Numbered from the stretch's first letter, positions 51,959 to 63,542 are shown. The stretch is 64,000 nucleotides of DNA from Streptomyces buecherae (GCF_014295035.1 NZ_CP060404.1:2134501-2198500); one strand, 5' to 3'. A program made the numbers and translations. The notes: generated by a model from the letters alone, not told the origin.

Positions 51959-53536
51959 TTACTGCTGCGGCGGGAGCATGTCGCGGAACTCCTTGGGCAG
52001 CTCGAACGAACTCGCGTCCTTGCCCGCGCCCGGCAGCCCGAACGCGTCGCCCTGCTGGGCGCCCGGGCCCGCGGCGCGGCGCTCCGCCGCGGCCTGCTCC
52101 TCGGCCTTGCGCTTCATGGGGTTACCGCTGCGCTGCTTGCCCTTGGCCTTCTTCTGGGGCTTGCCCTTCTTGCGCGAGCCACCCCCCATGCCAGGCATCC
52201 CAGGCATGCCGGGCATTCCCGGCATGCCGCCACCCTGGGCCATCTTCGACATCATCTTGCGCGCCTCGAAGAAGCGCTCGACGAGGTTCTTGACCGCACT
52301 GACGTCGACACCGGAGCCGCGTGCGATACGGGCACGGCGCGAGCCGTTGATGATCGTCGGCTCCTGCCGTTCGGCCGGGGTCATCGACTTGATGATCGCG
52401 GCGGTACGGTCGACGTCCTTCTCGTCCAGGTTGTTGATCTGGTCCTTGATCTGCCCCATGCCCGGCAACATGCCGAGCAGCTTCGAGATGGAGCCCATCT
52501 TGCGGACCTGCTCCATCTGCGCCAGGAAGTCGTCGAGCGTGAACTCCTTGGGGCCCTTCGCCAGCTTGGCCGCCATCTTCTCGGCCTCGGCCTGGCTGAA
52601 GGTCTGCTCGGCCTTCTCGATCAGGCTCAGCATGTCGCCCATGCCGAGGATGCGCGAGGCCATGCGGTCCGGGTGGAAGGCGTCGAAGTCGTCGAGCTTC
52701 TCGCCGTTCGACGCGAACATGATCTGCCGGCCGGTGACGTGCGCGATGGACAGCGCGGCACCACCGCGGGCGTCACCGTCAAGCTTGGAGAGCACGACGC
52801 CGTCGAACCCGACGCCGTCCCGGAACGCCTCCGCGGTGTTCACCGCGTCCTGGCCGATCATCGCGTCGACGACGAACAGCACCTCGTCCGGCCGCACGGC
52901 GTCGCGGATGTCCGCGGCCTGCCGCATCAGTTCCTGGTCGATACCGAGGCGTCCCGCCGTGTCGACGATCACCACGTCGTACTGCTTGGACTTGGCGAAG
53001 GCGATGGAGTCCTCGGCGACCCGGACCGGGTCACCCACACCGTTGCCCGGCTCGGGCGCGTAGATCGCGACCCCGGCGCGCTCGGCGACGACCGAGAGCT
53101 GGTTGACGGCGTTGGGGCGCTGGAGGTCACAGGCCACGAGCAGCGGCGTGTGCCCCTGCGTGCGCAGCCACCGGCCGAGCTTGCCGGCGAGGGTGGTCTT
53201 ACCGGCGCCCTGGAGGCCGGCCAGCATGATGACGGTGGGCGGGGTCTTGGCGAACCGCAGGCGGCGGGTCTCGCCGCCGAGGATGCCGACCAGCTCCTCA
53301 TTAACGATCTTGATGACCTGCTGGGCGGGGTTCAGCGCCTGGGAGACCTCGGCACCGAGCGCGCGCTCCTTGACCTGCTTGATGAACGCCCGGACCACGG
53401 GCAGGGCGACGTCCGCCTCGAGGAGGGCGATACGGATCTCGCGCGCCGTGGCGTCGATGTCCGCCTCGGACAGGCGCCCCTTGCCCCGGAGGTTCTTGAA
53501 CGTCGCTGCGAGGCGGTCGGAGAGGGTATCGAACAC
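51959..53536 (-). CDS. ffh: Signal recognition particle protein Ffh
   Basis: 525 residues. N-domain, G-domain with G1 GLQGAGKTTLAGKL, G3 VDTAGRLG and G4 SKLDGDARGG, then the Met-rich M domain (MARILGMGD-type GMGDMLSLIEKAEQ, MSKMAQ and a GMP repeat). It binds signal peptides and 4.5S RNA for co-translational targeting with FtsY, also in this window. The Lys-rich tail KKGKPQKKAKGKQ and ~70 following residues are Streptomyces-typical. GTG 53536 was chosen from the conserved start FDTLSDRLAATF. Confidence 0.96.
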   Translation of the reverse strand: MFDTLSDRLAATFKNLRGKGRLSEADIDATAREIRIALLEADVALPVVRAFIKQVKERALGAEVSQALNPAQQVIKIVNEELVGILGGETRRLRFAKTPPTVIMLAGLQGAGKTTLAGKLGRWLRTQGHTPLLVACDLQRPNAVNQLSVVAERAGVAIYAPEPGNGVGDPVRVAEDSIAFAKSKQYDVVIVDTAGRLGIDQELMRQAADIRDAVRPDEVLFVVDAMIGQDAVNTAEAFRDGVGFDGVVLSKLDGDARGGAALSIAHVTGRQIMFASNGEKLDDFDAFHPDRMASRILGMGDMLSLIEKAEQTFSQAEAEKMAAKLAKGPKEFTLDDFLAQMEQVRKMGSISKLLGMLPGMGQIKDQINNLDEKDVDRTAAIIKSMTPAERQEPTIINGSRRARIARGSGVDVSAVKNLVERFFEARKMMSKMAQGGGMPGMPGMPGMPGMGGGSRKKGKPQKKAKGKQRSGNPMKRKAEEQAAAERRAAGPGAQQGDAFGLPGAGKDASSFELPKEFRDMLPPQQ

Positions 53537-54142
53537 GGCGGTCGCGAGTCCTTCTTGTCGAAGTCGATTCGGCGGTTGACCCCCAAGGGTATCCGCCCGG
53601 TCCGGCCTGGTCTGCCCCGCTGCCCGTGGCCCCCCTTCCGACGCCGGTGAGGGCGGTGTACCGAGCCCCGCGCACGGTGCCCGGGCCGACTGGCCATGCG
53701 ACTGCGCCAGGACGCGTCGGCGACGTTGTCCAGGTGGGTCGCCGTGCCCACAGTGCCTCATCCGCCGCGCGAACGTCGACCCGCACTGGGTGGGGTACTG
53801 CGCCCACCGCACCACGCGGCCCAACCCACCCCCCGTCACCACCCAGCACCACGGCTCCGTGCCCCGTGCCCCGTGCCTCCGGTGAGGATCACCGCACCGC
53901 GCGCCGTAGCCGCGACGAAGCCGCCGCTCCGTGCTCCGTGCTCCGTGCTCCGTGCTCCGTGCTCCGTGCTCCGTGCTCCGTGCTCCGTGCTCCGTGCTCC
54001 GTGCTCCGTGCTCCGTGCTCCGTGCTCCGTGCTCCGTGCTCCGTGCTCCGTGCTCCGTGCTCCGTGCTCCGTGCTCCGTGCTCCGGCCGGATGGTGCCGC
54101 GGGCGGCCGGAGCGTCGGGTGGCCGCCACTTCCGGGCCGGGC
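53537..54142. other. 606-bp intergenic region glnD to ffh
   Basis: No gene supported. It holds array H (53858-54107). Long open frames here come from stop-free heptamers. 53590-53850 has no recognisable structure beyond a likely ffh promoter. Confidence 0.45.
53858..54107 (+). repeat. Heptamer array H, composite module downstream of glnD
   Basis: Order: short GTGCCCC run (53858-53876), a ~50-bp linker with GAGGATCACCGCACCGC and ending CGACGAAGCCGCCGC, 22-23 copies of TCCGTGC (53927-54084), then a 24-bp tail GGCCGGATGGTGCCGCGGGC... The linker differs from that of array I at about one base in 50, and the tail at one base in 24. Confidence 0.94.
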
Positions 54143-57100
54143 TCAGGACAAGGCGCGTTCGAGCGCTCGCGCCAGCGCCACGGTCCGCTTCTCTGGGAGC
54201 GGGGTTCCGGCGGGGTCGGTGACGTAGAAGGCGTCCACTGCGTGGGCGCCCAGCGTGCTGATGTGCGCACTGCGCACGACGACTCCCGCGTCCTCCAGCG
54301 CGCGACCAATGCGGTGCAGCAGGCCGGGCGCGTCCTGGGCGCGCACTTCGAGCACCGTGGCGTACTGCGAGCCGCCGGGCGCGACGGTGACGCGCGGCGG
54401 AGGCGCGGGGGCGCCGCGGCGGGGCGGATGCGCCTGCTCGCGCTCCGTGAGCCTGTCGGCGACGTCCAGCGAGCCGTTCAGGGCGCGGCTCAGGTCGTGA
54501 CGTAGCCGAGTGGCCTGGGGCAGGGCCCCGTAGGCGGCGGCGACGCGCCAGGTCAGCAGCAACACGTCGGGCGACCGCGGCTTCGCGCCCGGCTCAGCAT
54601 CGCCTTCCGCTCCGGCGCGCTCGTGACGGTCGGGGCGGTGCGGGTTCGCGGCCGTTGTCGTGGGGGGTGGCCGGTGCACCGTTGGCGTCGCCTTGGTAGG
54701 GGACGCGGGTGCCGGGCCCCGCCCATCCGCCATCAGTCGGTCTCCCCACGCTGGCGGGCTGTCGGCAAGGGCGGCGGGGAGCGTCACGGTGCGCAGGTCG
54801 GCGGAGCGCACCGTCAGGCCGTGGAGGGCGAGCACGCCGGCAGCCGTGGCCAGTGTTCCGGGCCGGTCGGGTGCGGCCATGAGGAGTTCGACGCCCACGG
54901 GCTCCTGCTGCGCGGCCGGCGTCTCCGCCACGGGCACGGGGCCGGCAGCGGCGACACCCGCTCCGGTCGCGACGCGGCGCCCCGTGGCCGTCGCGTACGG
55001 CTCCGTACGGGGGTGCAGGACGAGCGCCGGTTCGCCGGTACGCCACGCTTCGGTCGCGAGTCGCTCCTGCTCGGCGGTGGGCGCCTGGGTTGCGGCGTGC
55101 GCCACCGGGGACTCGCCCCTGAGTTGGGCGGCGACGCGCCTGGCCAGCTCGGCCACCAGCGACGCCCGCCAGGCGCTCCATGCGGCGGGCCCCGTGGCGA
55201 GGGCGTCGGCCTCCGTGAGCGCGTGCAGCAGTTCCAGGGTGCTCGGGCTGCGGACGGCCCGCGCGACGAGCCGTACGGTGGCGGGGTCGTCGAGGTCGCG
55301 GCGAGTGGCCGTGTCGACGAGCAGCAGATGGTGGCGTACGAGGGTGGCCAGGACGGCGGCGTCGGGCGCGTCGAGGCCGATACGCGTGGCCATGTCGTGG
55401 GCGATGGTCTCCCCCGCCACGGAGTGGTCGCCGGGCCAGCCCTTGCCGATGTCGTGCAGGAGCGCTGCGAGCAGGAGCAGGTCCGGGCGGCCGACACGGC
55501 GGCACAGCGCGCTGGCGCGGGCCGCGGTCTCGATCAGGTGGCGGTCGACCGTCCAACGGTGCACGGGGTTGCGTTGCGGGCGGCACCGTACCCGCTCCCA
55601 GTCGGGCAGCAACCGGCTGATCAGCCCCTCGGTCTCCAGCGCCTCCCACACCGGCACCAGGGCGTCGCCCGCACCGAGCAGAGTGATCAACTGTTCGTGC
55701 GCCGCTGAGGGCCACGGCGTGGGGAGCGGCGCGGCGTCAGCCAGCCGGCGCACCGTGTGCACGGACAGGCACAATCCCGCCTGGGCCGCTGCCGCTGCGG
55801 CCCGTAGGGGCAGCACGGGGTCACGATCGGGGCGGGCGGCGCGGGCCAGTACGGCTTCGCCCTCGTACTCGACCACGCCCTCGGCGAGCGGGGTGCGCGC
55901 ACCGTCGACCGAGCGGGCTCCCCATCCCGCCGTGTGCGCTCCGTGCCCCGTCGCTCCGTGCCCCGTCCCGGCATGTTCCGTGCCGGCGTGGCCCGTCCCG
56001 GCGTGCTCCGTGCCGGCGTGCTCCGTGCCGGCGCCACGGAGCGGCCCACGCCGTCCCGGGCGCGGCCTGCCGAACCGCAGCACGCGGTGGACCTCGCGCC
56101 AGGTGGCGTCGGCGGCGTACGAGATCGTCCGCGCCGCCTCGTACACCTCACGCAGGAGTGTGTCGGCGTCCAACAGCCCGAGGTGCGCGGCTACTTCGTC
56201 CTGGTCCTGCAGCGCCAGTCGCTCGGTGGCCCGACCGGTGACGAGGTGCAGCGCGTCTCGTACGTCGAGCAGTCGGCTGTGCGCCCGTTCGAGTCCTGCG
56301 CGGGGCGCGTCCGCGAGCCAGGACGCGGCGACGGCTCGAAGGGCCGTGACGTCGCGTAGACCGCCGCGGGCCTCCTTGAGGTTCGGCTCCAGCAGGAACC
56401 GCAGCTCGCCGTGGCGCAGCGCCCGCTCCTGGCACAACTCATGGAGTTCCGGCAGCCGTGGCCGCGCGCTGGCGCGCCAGTCGGCGAGGCTGGCGGAGCG
56501 GAGCCGCGCCGTCAGCTCCGCATCGCCCGCGAGGTGTCGTGCGTCGAGCAGGCCGAGGTGGGCCTTGAGGTCGCCCGCTGCCGCCTCGCGCGCCTCAGCG
56601 ACCGTACGCACCGAGTGGTCGAGGGCGAGGCTCAGGTCCCAGATCGGGTACCAGATCTGGTCGGCGAGGGTGGCGAGGGTCGCCGCGTCGGCGGAGCCGT
56701 CGTGCAACAGCAGCACGTCCAGGTCGCTGCGCGGGGAGAGTTCGCCGCGTCCGTAGCCTCCGACCGCGACGAGCGACACGCCGCGCACGGCCACCGTCGG
56801 CCAGCCGTACGGCGGTGCGGACAGAGGCGAGGCCGCACGGGCTCTGGCGGTCTCGGGAGGCGTGGCGGCGGGGCCCCGGCGTCGGGGTTGCTCGGCGACG
56901 GAGATGTCGACCCCCGCGCCCCGTGCACCGTGCCCCGTGGGTGGCCTGGTCCGCCCCGTGCCTCCCGCTCCGTGCTCCGTAGCGTGCCGGCCTCCCTGCC
57001 CGCCGACGTCGTGCCGTTCCGCTCCGTGCCCCCGGGAGGCGCTGCCGGCCTCGTGTCCCGCTCCTCGCGCGTCGTCGTCCGTGTCCGGGGCGGCGCCGGC

Positions 57101-57724
57101 CCCGAAAGGCGCGCGGGACTGCGGGTCACGGCCGCCCGGTTCGTCCGGCGCGAGGGGGTGCTCGGCCCCGGGCTCCGGTGGGCCCGGCCGCCGCGTGCTC
57201 CAGGCGCCGTGCTCCGTGTCCCACGGCCCCGTGCCCCGTGCCCCGTTCATCTCGGCGCTCCGTGCCCCGTACGGAGCGCCGGACCGACCCGGGGCCCACG
57301 CTCCGTTCGCCTGGACGCTCCGCGACCCGTACGGAGCGCCGGGCCGACCCGGGGTACACGCTCCGTGCGCCTGCGCCCCGTTCGGCCCCGTCTCCGTCTG
57401 CCCCGTGCCGCGTTCCTCGCGCTCCGTGCCCCGTGCCCCGTGCTCCGTCCGCCGCTGCCCAGGGCGGTCACCGGCCCCACCTTCGCCGAGTCCCGCTGCC
57501 TGCGTGGCCCGAGCGAGCAGGGAGGCCAACCAGCCGTCCGTGAGGTCGGCCAGCCTCGCTCGGCGCGGCTGGCCTGGCGGGCCCTGCTCCTGGAGGAGGT
57601 GGAGTCGGGCCGCCGCATAGCCGTGGTGGCCGGAGTCGGCTGGCGCCGTCCGCCCCGTGACCTGTTGCGTGATGTCGTCGGTCAACTCGGGCTCCGTTTC
57701 GTGCGACGGGAGGCGGGGCGGCAC
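54143..57724 (-). CDS. glnD: PII nucleotidyltransferase GlnD, enlarged by repeat-derived insertions
   Basis: 1193 residues, against roughly 800-900 for the family. The nucleotidyltransferase motif GGYGRGELSPRSDLD is near residue 322, the HD phosphohydrolase site LLHDIGKG at H757-D758, and ACT domains begin near 945 (MAAPDRPGTL) and 1125 (VRAQDAPGLL). In S. coelicolor GlnD adenylylates GlnK rather than uridylylating it. Insertions: ~200 residues at about 90-290 (EHGARGTEREERGTGQ, two ~21-residue PGRxGAPYG repeats) and ~30 at 562-590 (GTEHA/GTGHA pentads). These are encoded by heptamer-like DNA. Catalytic motifs are intact. Last gene of amtB-glnK-glnD; GTG start uncertain. Confidence 0.9.
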   Translation of the reverse strand: MPPRLPSHETEPELTDDITQQVTGRTAPADSGHHGYAAARLHLLQEQGPPGQPRRARLADLTDGWLASLLARATQAAGLGEGGAGDRPGQRRTEHGARGTEREERGTGQTETGPNGAQAHGACTPGRPGAPYGSRSVQANGAWAPGRSGAPYGARSAEMNGARGTGPWDTEHGAWSTRRPGPPEPGAEHPLAPDEPGGRDPQSRAPFGAGAAPDTDDDARGAGHEAGSASRGHGAERHDVGGQGGRHATEHGAGGTGRTRPPTGHGARGAGVDISVAEQPRRRGPAATPPETARARAASPLSAPPYGWPTVAVRGVSLVAVGGYGRGELSPRSDLDVLLLHDGSADAATLATLADQIWYPIWDLSLALDHSVRTVAEAREAAAGDLKAHLGLLDARHLAGDAELTARLRSASLADWRASARPRLPELHELCQERALRHGELRFLLEPNLKEARGGLRDVTALRAVAASWLADAPRAGLERAHSRLLDVRDALHLVTGRATERLALQDQDEVAAHLGLLDADTLLREVYEAARTISYAADATWREVHRVLRFGRPRPGRRGPLRGAGTEHAGTEHAGTGHAGTEHAGTGHGATGHGAHTAGWGARSVDGARTPLAEGVVEYEGEAVLARAARPDRDPVLPLRAAAAAAQAGLCLSVHTVRRLADAAPLPTPWPSAAHEQLITLLGAGDALVPVWEALETEGLISRLLPDWERVRCRPQRNPVHRWTVDRHLIETAARASALCRRVGRPDLLLLAALLHDIGKGWPGDHSVAGETIAHDMATRIGLDAPDAAVLATLVRHHLLLVDTATRRDLDDPATVRLVARAVRSPSTLELLHALTEADALATGPAAWSAWRASLVAELARRVAAQLRGESPVAHAATQAPTAEQERLATEAWRTGEPALVLHPRTEPYATATGRRVATGAGVAAAGPVPVAETPAAQQEPVGVELLMAAPDRPGTLATAAGVLALHGLTVRSADLRTVTLPAALADSPPAWGDRLMADGRGPAPASPTKATPTVHRPPPTTTAANPHRPDRHERAGAEGDAEPGAKPRSPDVLLLTWRVAAAYGALPQATRLRHDLSRALNGSLDVADRLTEREQAHPPRRGAPAPPPRVTVAPGGSQYATVLEVRAQDAPGLLHRIGRALEDAGVVVRSAHISTLGAHAVDAFYVTDPAGTPLPEKRTVALARALERALS

Positions 57725-57856
57725 TCCCCGAGCAGCCAGTTGCCGGCCGCTGCCGGGTAGTTGGCGAGCCTGTGTGCTGAGGCGGCGGCCTGGTGTCCGC
57801 CTGGCGCCGCTCGCGAAGGCCCCAACCCCGGGGGCGGCGCCCCGTGTGCGCGGGGA

Positions 57857-59496
<1,640 letters not shown>

Positions 59497-59594
59497 TGTC
59501 GACGTCTCCTCGTCGCGGCTGCCCCTGCGGGCAAGGCGGATTCGAGCGGGACCGGCTGAGCGGCCCGATGTAGCCACGAGGTTGGCGCAGCGCC

Positions 59595-59632
59595 GTTTCG
59601 GCCAGGGCCGCACGGTGTTTCGCCGGGGTGAC
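59595..59632 (-). promoter_or_regulatory. GlnR-type box upstream of amtB
   Basis: Read on the minus strand: GTCAC-n6-GAAAC-n6-CGGCC-n6-GAAAC. Three of four half-sites match the Streptomyces GlnR a/b-site consensus (GTnAC, GAAAC) with exact 6-base spacing; the second a-site is degenerate. Expected to activate amtB under nitrogen limitation. Confidence 0.85.
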
Positions 59633-59697
59633 GAAGGGCGCGGCGGTGTTACGCACGAATGAACTCCAGGAGCCGACGCCGTCAGCCGGCCAGGCCC

Positions 59698-59959
59698 GCC
59701 CCGTGCCCCGTGCCCCGTGCCACGTGCCCCGTGCCCCGTGCCCCGTGCCCCGTGCCCCGTGCCCCGTGCCCCGTGCCCCGTGCCCCGTGCCCCGTGCCCC
59801 GTGCCCCCGACGAGGATCACCGCACCGCACGCCGTAGCCGCGACGAAGCCGCCGCTCCGTGCTCCGTGCTCCGTGCTCCGTGCTCCGTGCTCCGTGCTCC
59901 GTGCTCCGTGCTCCGTGCTCCGTGCTCCGTGCTCCGGCGGGATGGTGCCGCGGGCGGCC
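59698..59959 (+). repeat. Heptamer array I, composite module upstream of amtB
   Basis: 15-16 units of GTGCCCC (59698-59808, one GTGCCAC), a ~48-bp linker with GAGGATCACCGCACCGC, 11 units of TCCGTGC (59857-59935) and a tail GGCGGGATGGTGCCGCGGGC... Same order and direction as array H, 5.8 kb away. Confidence 0.94.
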
Positions 59960-60163
59960 CGTGCGTGGCGAAGCGGTACGACGCGTGGGGGCAGCACGGA
60001 CCCGTACGGCCGCGCCATGGGCCCAGCCCGAATCTCGGGAACCACCCGTTCGCGAAAGGTGCCTCATGAGACCGACCGCGGTGCCACCTCGCTGACTGGC
60101 ATAGGGGAGCCGAGTCGGTCGTGCGAGGGGGCCACCGCGGTCGGATTCCGGGGGCGGACCGCG

Positions 60164-61663
60164 TCAGACTGCCGCTTGTGCGGCCTCCATCGGGTCCGGC
60201 AGGAGGCGGGTGAGTTCGTCGGCGAGGCAGGCGACCTCGGCGAGGTGTCCGTACTCCCGTACAGCGTTGTCGACCGTCTTGCGCAAGCGGTTGTTGACCC
60301 GCTCGGAACGCACCTTCTGGGCCGCGTGTAAGGCGCGGTCGGCGAGCACGGTGCACTGCTCCGGCTCGCGCTGGAGCAGGTGGACGGTGGCCATGCCGAT
60401 CAGGTTGAGCGCGTAGGAGCGCTGGTAGCCGGGGGTGCCCTGGCTGACTTCCCGGCCGAACAGTTCGACGGCCCTGAGCATCAGGGGCTGCGCCAGGTGC
60501 GCGTACGTGGGGCTGCGACCGGCGACGTACGCGAGGTCGCGGTAGGAGTGCGCGTTCTCCGCGTACAGCTCGGCCTCGGAGAAGAAGCGAATCCAGTCCG
60601 GGTCGGCATCGCCGGGGCCGCAGTCGGCGAAGGTGTCCTCCGCCATCTTCACAGCGCGGTGGCACTTGTTGGGCAGGCCCATGTTCGCGTACGCGCGCGC
60701 CTCCAGCGAGTGCAACATCGCCTGCACCCGCGCCGTGGCCGACTCCCGCCCCCCGTACTGCGCGAGATGGATCAGCTCCAGGGCGTCCTCCGGGCGCCCC
60801 AGGTGGATCATCTGACGGCTCATGCTGGACAGCACGTACGCCCCGAGCGCGCGGTCGCCGGACTCCCGGGCGGCGTGGAGCGCGAGGACGAAGTACTTCT
60901 GGGCGGTGGGTTGCAGTCCGATGTCGTAGCTCATCCAGCCCGCCAGCTCCGCGAGTTCCGCGGCGGCTCCGAACAGGCGCCTGGCGATGGGGGTCGACTG
61001 CGGCTCCTGCATCAGGTCGGTGACCTCGTGCAGCTGTCCCACGACCGCCTTACGGCGCAGTCCGCCGCCGCACTGGGCGTCCCACTGGCGGAACATCCGC
61101 GTGGTGGACTCCAGCATGTCCAACTCCGGCTCCGACAGTCGCACGCGGTGCGTCCGGTCCGGCCGCGACCCTCCGCTGGGCACCGCGCCCGTCGCGCCCA
61201 TGGGGGCGGGCACCAGCCACCGTTGCATGGGCTCCACGAGCGCCGGCCCGGCCGCGAGGGTGAGCGACGTACCGAGGAACCCGCGCCGGGCCAGCATCAG
61301 GTCGCTGCGCGAGAACTCGCTGATCAGCGCGACCGTTTGGGGCCCCGTCCAGGGCAGGTCGACGCCGGAGACGGAGGGGGCCTGGTGGTGCACCCTCAGC
61401 CCCAGGTCCTCCACGCTCACCACGCACCCGAAGCGCTCGGAGAGCAGTTCGGACAGGATGCGCGGGATCGGTTCGCGCGGTTGCTCGCCGTCGAGCCAGC
61501 GGCGCACCCGCGAGGTGTCGGTGCTGATGTGGTGTGCGCCGATGTGGCGCGCCCTGCGGTTCACCTGTCGGGCGAGTTCGCCCTTTGACCAGCCACTGCG
61601 GAGAAACCACGAGCCCAGTTGCTCGTTGGGTCGCTTCTCAGCGCTTCCGCAGTTGCCGCCCAC
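60164..61663 (-). CDS. nsdA: NsdA, negative regulator of sporulation and antibiotic production
   Basis: 499 residues. N-terminal HTH-like part (LGSWFLRSGWSKGELARQVNRRARHIGAHHISTDTSRVRRWLDGEQPREPIPRILSEL) followed by TPR-like helical repeats (about residues 230-460). NsdA of S. coelicolor (next to amtB) represses antibiotic synthesis and aerial growth. GTG 61663. No signal peptide, although FLGTSLTLAAGPAL is locally hydrophobic. Confidence 0.93.
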   Translation of the reverse strand: MGGNCGSAEKRPNEQLGSWFLRSGWSKGELARQVNRRARHIGAHHISTDTSRVRRWLDGEQPREPIPRILSELLSERFGCVVSVEDLGLRVHHQAPSVSGVDLPWTGPQTVALISEFSRSDLMLARRGFLGTSLTLAAGPALVEPMQRWLVPAPMGATGAVPSGGSRPDRTHRVRLSEPELDMLESTTRMFRQWDAQCGGGLRRKAVVGQLHEVTDLMQEPQSTPIARRLFGAAAELAELAGWMSYDIGLQPTAQKYFVLALHAARESGDRALGAYVLSSMSRQMIHLGRPEDALELIHLAQYGGRESATARVQAMLHSLEARAYANMGLPNKCHRAVKMAEDTFADCGPGDADPDWIRFFSEAELYAENAHSYRDLAYVAGRSPTYAHLAQPLMLRAVELFGREVSQGTPGYQRSYALNLIGMATVHLLQREPEQCTVLADRALHAAQKVRSERVNNRLRKTVDNAVREYGHLAEVACLADELTRLLPDPMEAAQAAV

Positions 61664-62232
61664 TGGAACGCCCCCACTTCGAGAGTCACGTCATCGTTCG
61701 CTCAGCCGCGACCGCACCATCGTCGCCGGGCCTTCGCCATCCGCGCCAGCCCTCGGCGTTCGCCTTCGCTCAGCGCCCTCCGTATCACACTCCGCTCCGA
61801 GCCATCGGCGCAGGGGGCGGCGTAAGGGGCGGGCATGATCACGGTCGAGCCGGTCGCGTGACCGCGCGGCTTCCGCCAACACGGCCGCCTACCAGCGAAC
61901 TTGACGCGTCACGACATGCGGTCGACTCAACCAGGTGACAAGCGTGGTTCCGGCTTGCATGTACCGACGGTAATCCTACGATCACTGCTCCAGCGAGGCG
62001 CTTCCGGGAAACGCCACCATTCGCCACCCCTTCGAATGAACTCCCCTGTCGCCCACCACGATTCACTTGTCACAGGTCGCCCTCACAAGGCGCAGTGGTG
62101 CGCCACAGGGCGTGCGTTTGACAACACACCACCCAGTACGCGGCAGCACGCCGCCTCGCCATCGGCAGCCACCGAGGGTTTCGGCGGAACTCCAACTCGT
62201 AACCATCAAGAGCGCAACCCGTTGGAGGGAGC
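61664..62232. other. Divergent promoter region nsdA / Prim-Pol-like gene
   Basis: 569 bp, no gene supported and no heptamer array. CTTGT...ACAAG (62067-62090) is an imperfect inverted repeat in the more AT-rich part. GGAGGGAGC before 62233 is the downstream ribosome-binding site. Confidence 0.45.
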
Positions 62233-62901
62233 ATGGGCTTCACGATCGGCGGCATCCGAGACATCCGGTCGGCCTCACGGCGCCGCGGCCGTACGAGCGA
62301 AAGCACGATGGTGGCGGAGTACACCGGGCTGTGGGGGTGGGACGTGAGGCCCGGAGCCCGAGCCGTGCGGGGTGCCGGCGGGGTGCGTGAGTGCTCGTGC
62401 GGGGCGATCGACTGCGCCGCCCCCGGAGCCCATCCACTGGCCGGAACGCAACTGGTCCCGGCGGGCTCCACGCTCGACGAGGCCGCGGCGATCTGGTCGG
62501 GTACGCCGGGAGCCGCGATGCTCCTCCCCGTCGGTCGCGCCTTCGACGTTCTCGAGGTGGGTGAGGCGGCGGGGCGCCACGCGCTGGTACGGCTGGAGCG
62601 GATGGGCTTACCGCTCGGCCCAGTGGCCGTCACGCCCGAAGGACACGCGCAGTTCTTCGTCGCCCCCGGAGCCGCGGCCGAACTCCCGCACCTGCTCTAC
62701 CGCATGGGCTGGGACGACGCCGACCTCGGCCTGCGCTGCCTCGGCCACGGCGAGCACGTCACGGCCCCGCCATCCGACCGCGGCGGCCTCGGCCCGGTCC
62801 GCTGGCTGCGCCCACCCACCCTGGACACCGCCGACAGCCCACCGCATGCGCGCCTGCTCCTCGGCACCCTGGCCTACGTCTGCCACCGCTCAGGAACCTG
62901 A
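62233..62901 (+). CDS. Bifunctional DNA primase/polymerase-like (Prim-Pol N-terminal) protein
   Basis: 222 residues, start ATG with GGAGGGAGC. Resembles the N-terminal Prim-Pol-like domain protein found beside nsdA in Streptomyces. It has a Cys-rich stretch CSCGAIDCAAPGAHPL that can bind metal, then LLPVGRAFDVLEV (the acidic strand), FFVAPGAAAELPHLL and VRWLRPPTLDTADSPPHARLLLGTLAYV. No helicase domain. Whether it polymerises is unknown. Divergent from nsdA and ~600 bp from ftsY. A shorter paralogue is at 5670-6134. Confidence 0.8.
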   Translation: MGFTIGGIRDIRSASRRRGRTSESTMVAEYTGLWGWDVRPGARAVRGAGGVRECSCGAIDCAAPGAHPLAGTQLVPAGSTLDEAAAIWSGTPGAAMLLPVGRAFDVLEVGEAAGRHALVRLERMGLPLGPVAVTPEGHAQFFVAPGAAAELPHLLYRMGWDDADLGLRCLGHGEHVTAPPSDRGGLGPVRWLRPPTLDTADSPPHARLLLGTLAYVCHRSGT

Positions 62902-63465
62902 GCCGAAGGCCCGCACCGTACGTCGACGCGTCGCGCGCCGGGCGCGCCGCCCCACCCCGCCACGGCCCCGCCGCGCTGCGGCCCCGTGCCCCGGCTCCGT
63001 ACGACTCGTCGCCGCCGCTCCTCAACCAGCGGGCAGTCCGCACTCACCCAACATCGGCGCGCGGCACGCGCCTCGGAGCGCGCGGCGGGCGCCAGCGAAG
63101 TAGGCGGGCGCTCCCACGCGCGCTCCGTGGCGCACGCCCGCCTGACCCACGACAGTTCTCCTGGCCCCGGCTCGCTCCAGCGCGGCTGCCCCTGACCCAG
63201 CCGCGCACCCCTCTCCTGACGCGGCGCCGTCCCGCGACCCGCGGCGCCCCCACGAGACGCCGAGTCAGCCGGGAGCGCCGGCAGCCAGCCCTGCGGGCGG
63301 CCCCGGCATGCGCGCCCCACTCCCACGGACCTCAGGCACGGGGCCCGGAGCACGGAGCCCCACCCACGGAGGACGGAGCACGGGGCACGGGGCACGGGGC
63401 ACGGGGCGGCAGAGCGTGACGCACGGAGCACGGGGCGGCGAGGCGCGAAACGACACCCACGCGCG
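62902..63465. other. Intergenic region Prim-Pol-like gene to ftsY
   Basis: No gene seen between convergent genes. It holds array J and scattered degenerate heptamers. Both terminators should lie here; only the ftsY one is clear (63466-63496). Confidence 0.45.
63375..63438 (-). repeat. Heptamer array J (short)
   Basis: About five GGAGCAC/GGGGCAC units (63375-63408), then a gap and two more (63421-63438), on the plus strand. Confidence 0.85.
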
Positions 63466-63496
63466 AGGGCCGCCCCGCGAGATGCGGGGCGGCCCT
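63466..63496 (-). terminator. Terminator of ftsY
   Basis: A 13-bp perfect stem, AGGGCCGCCCCGC with GCGGGGCGGCCCT, 5-base loop, starting 46 bases past the ftsY stop. Confidence 0.88.
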
Positions 63497-63542
63497 GGGT
63501 GGTTGTCGCCTCGGTCGTGGTCGTGCGTTCCTCGTCGCGGGC

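Larger units (their letters stand above)
59497..60163. other. 667-bp region upstream of amtB, with array I
   Basis: No gene supported. It contains the GlnR box (59595-59632) and array I. 59961-60163 downstream of nsdA shows nothing clear. Confidence 0.5.
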
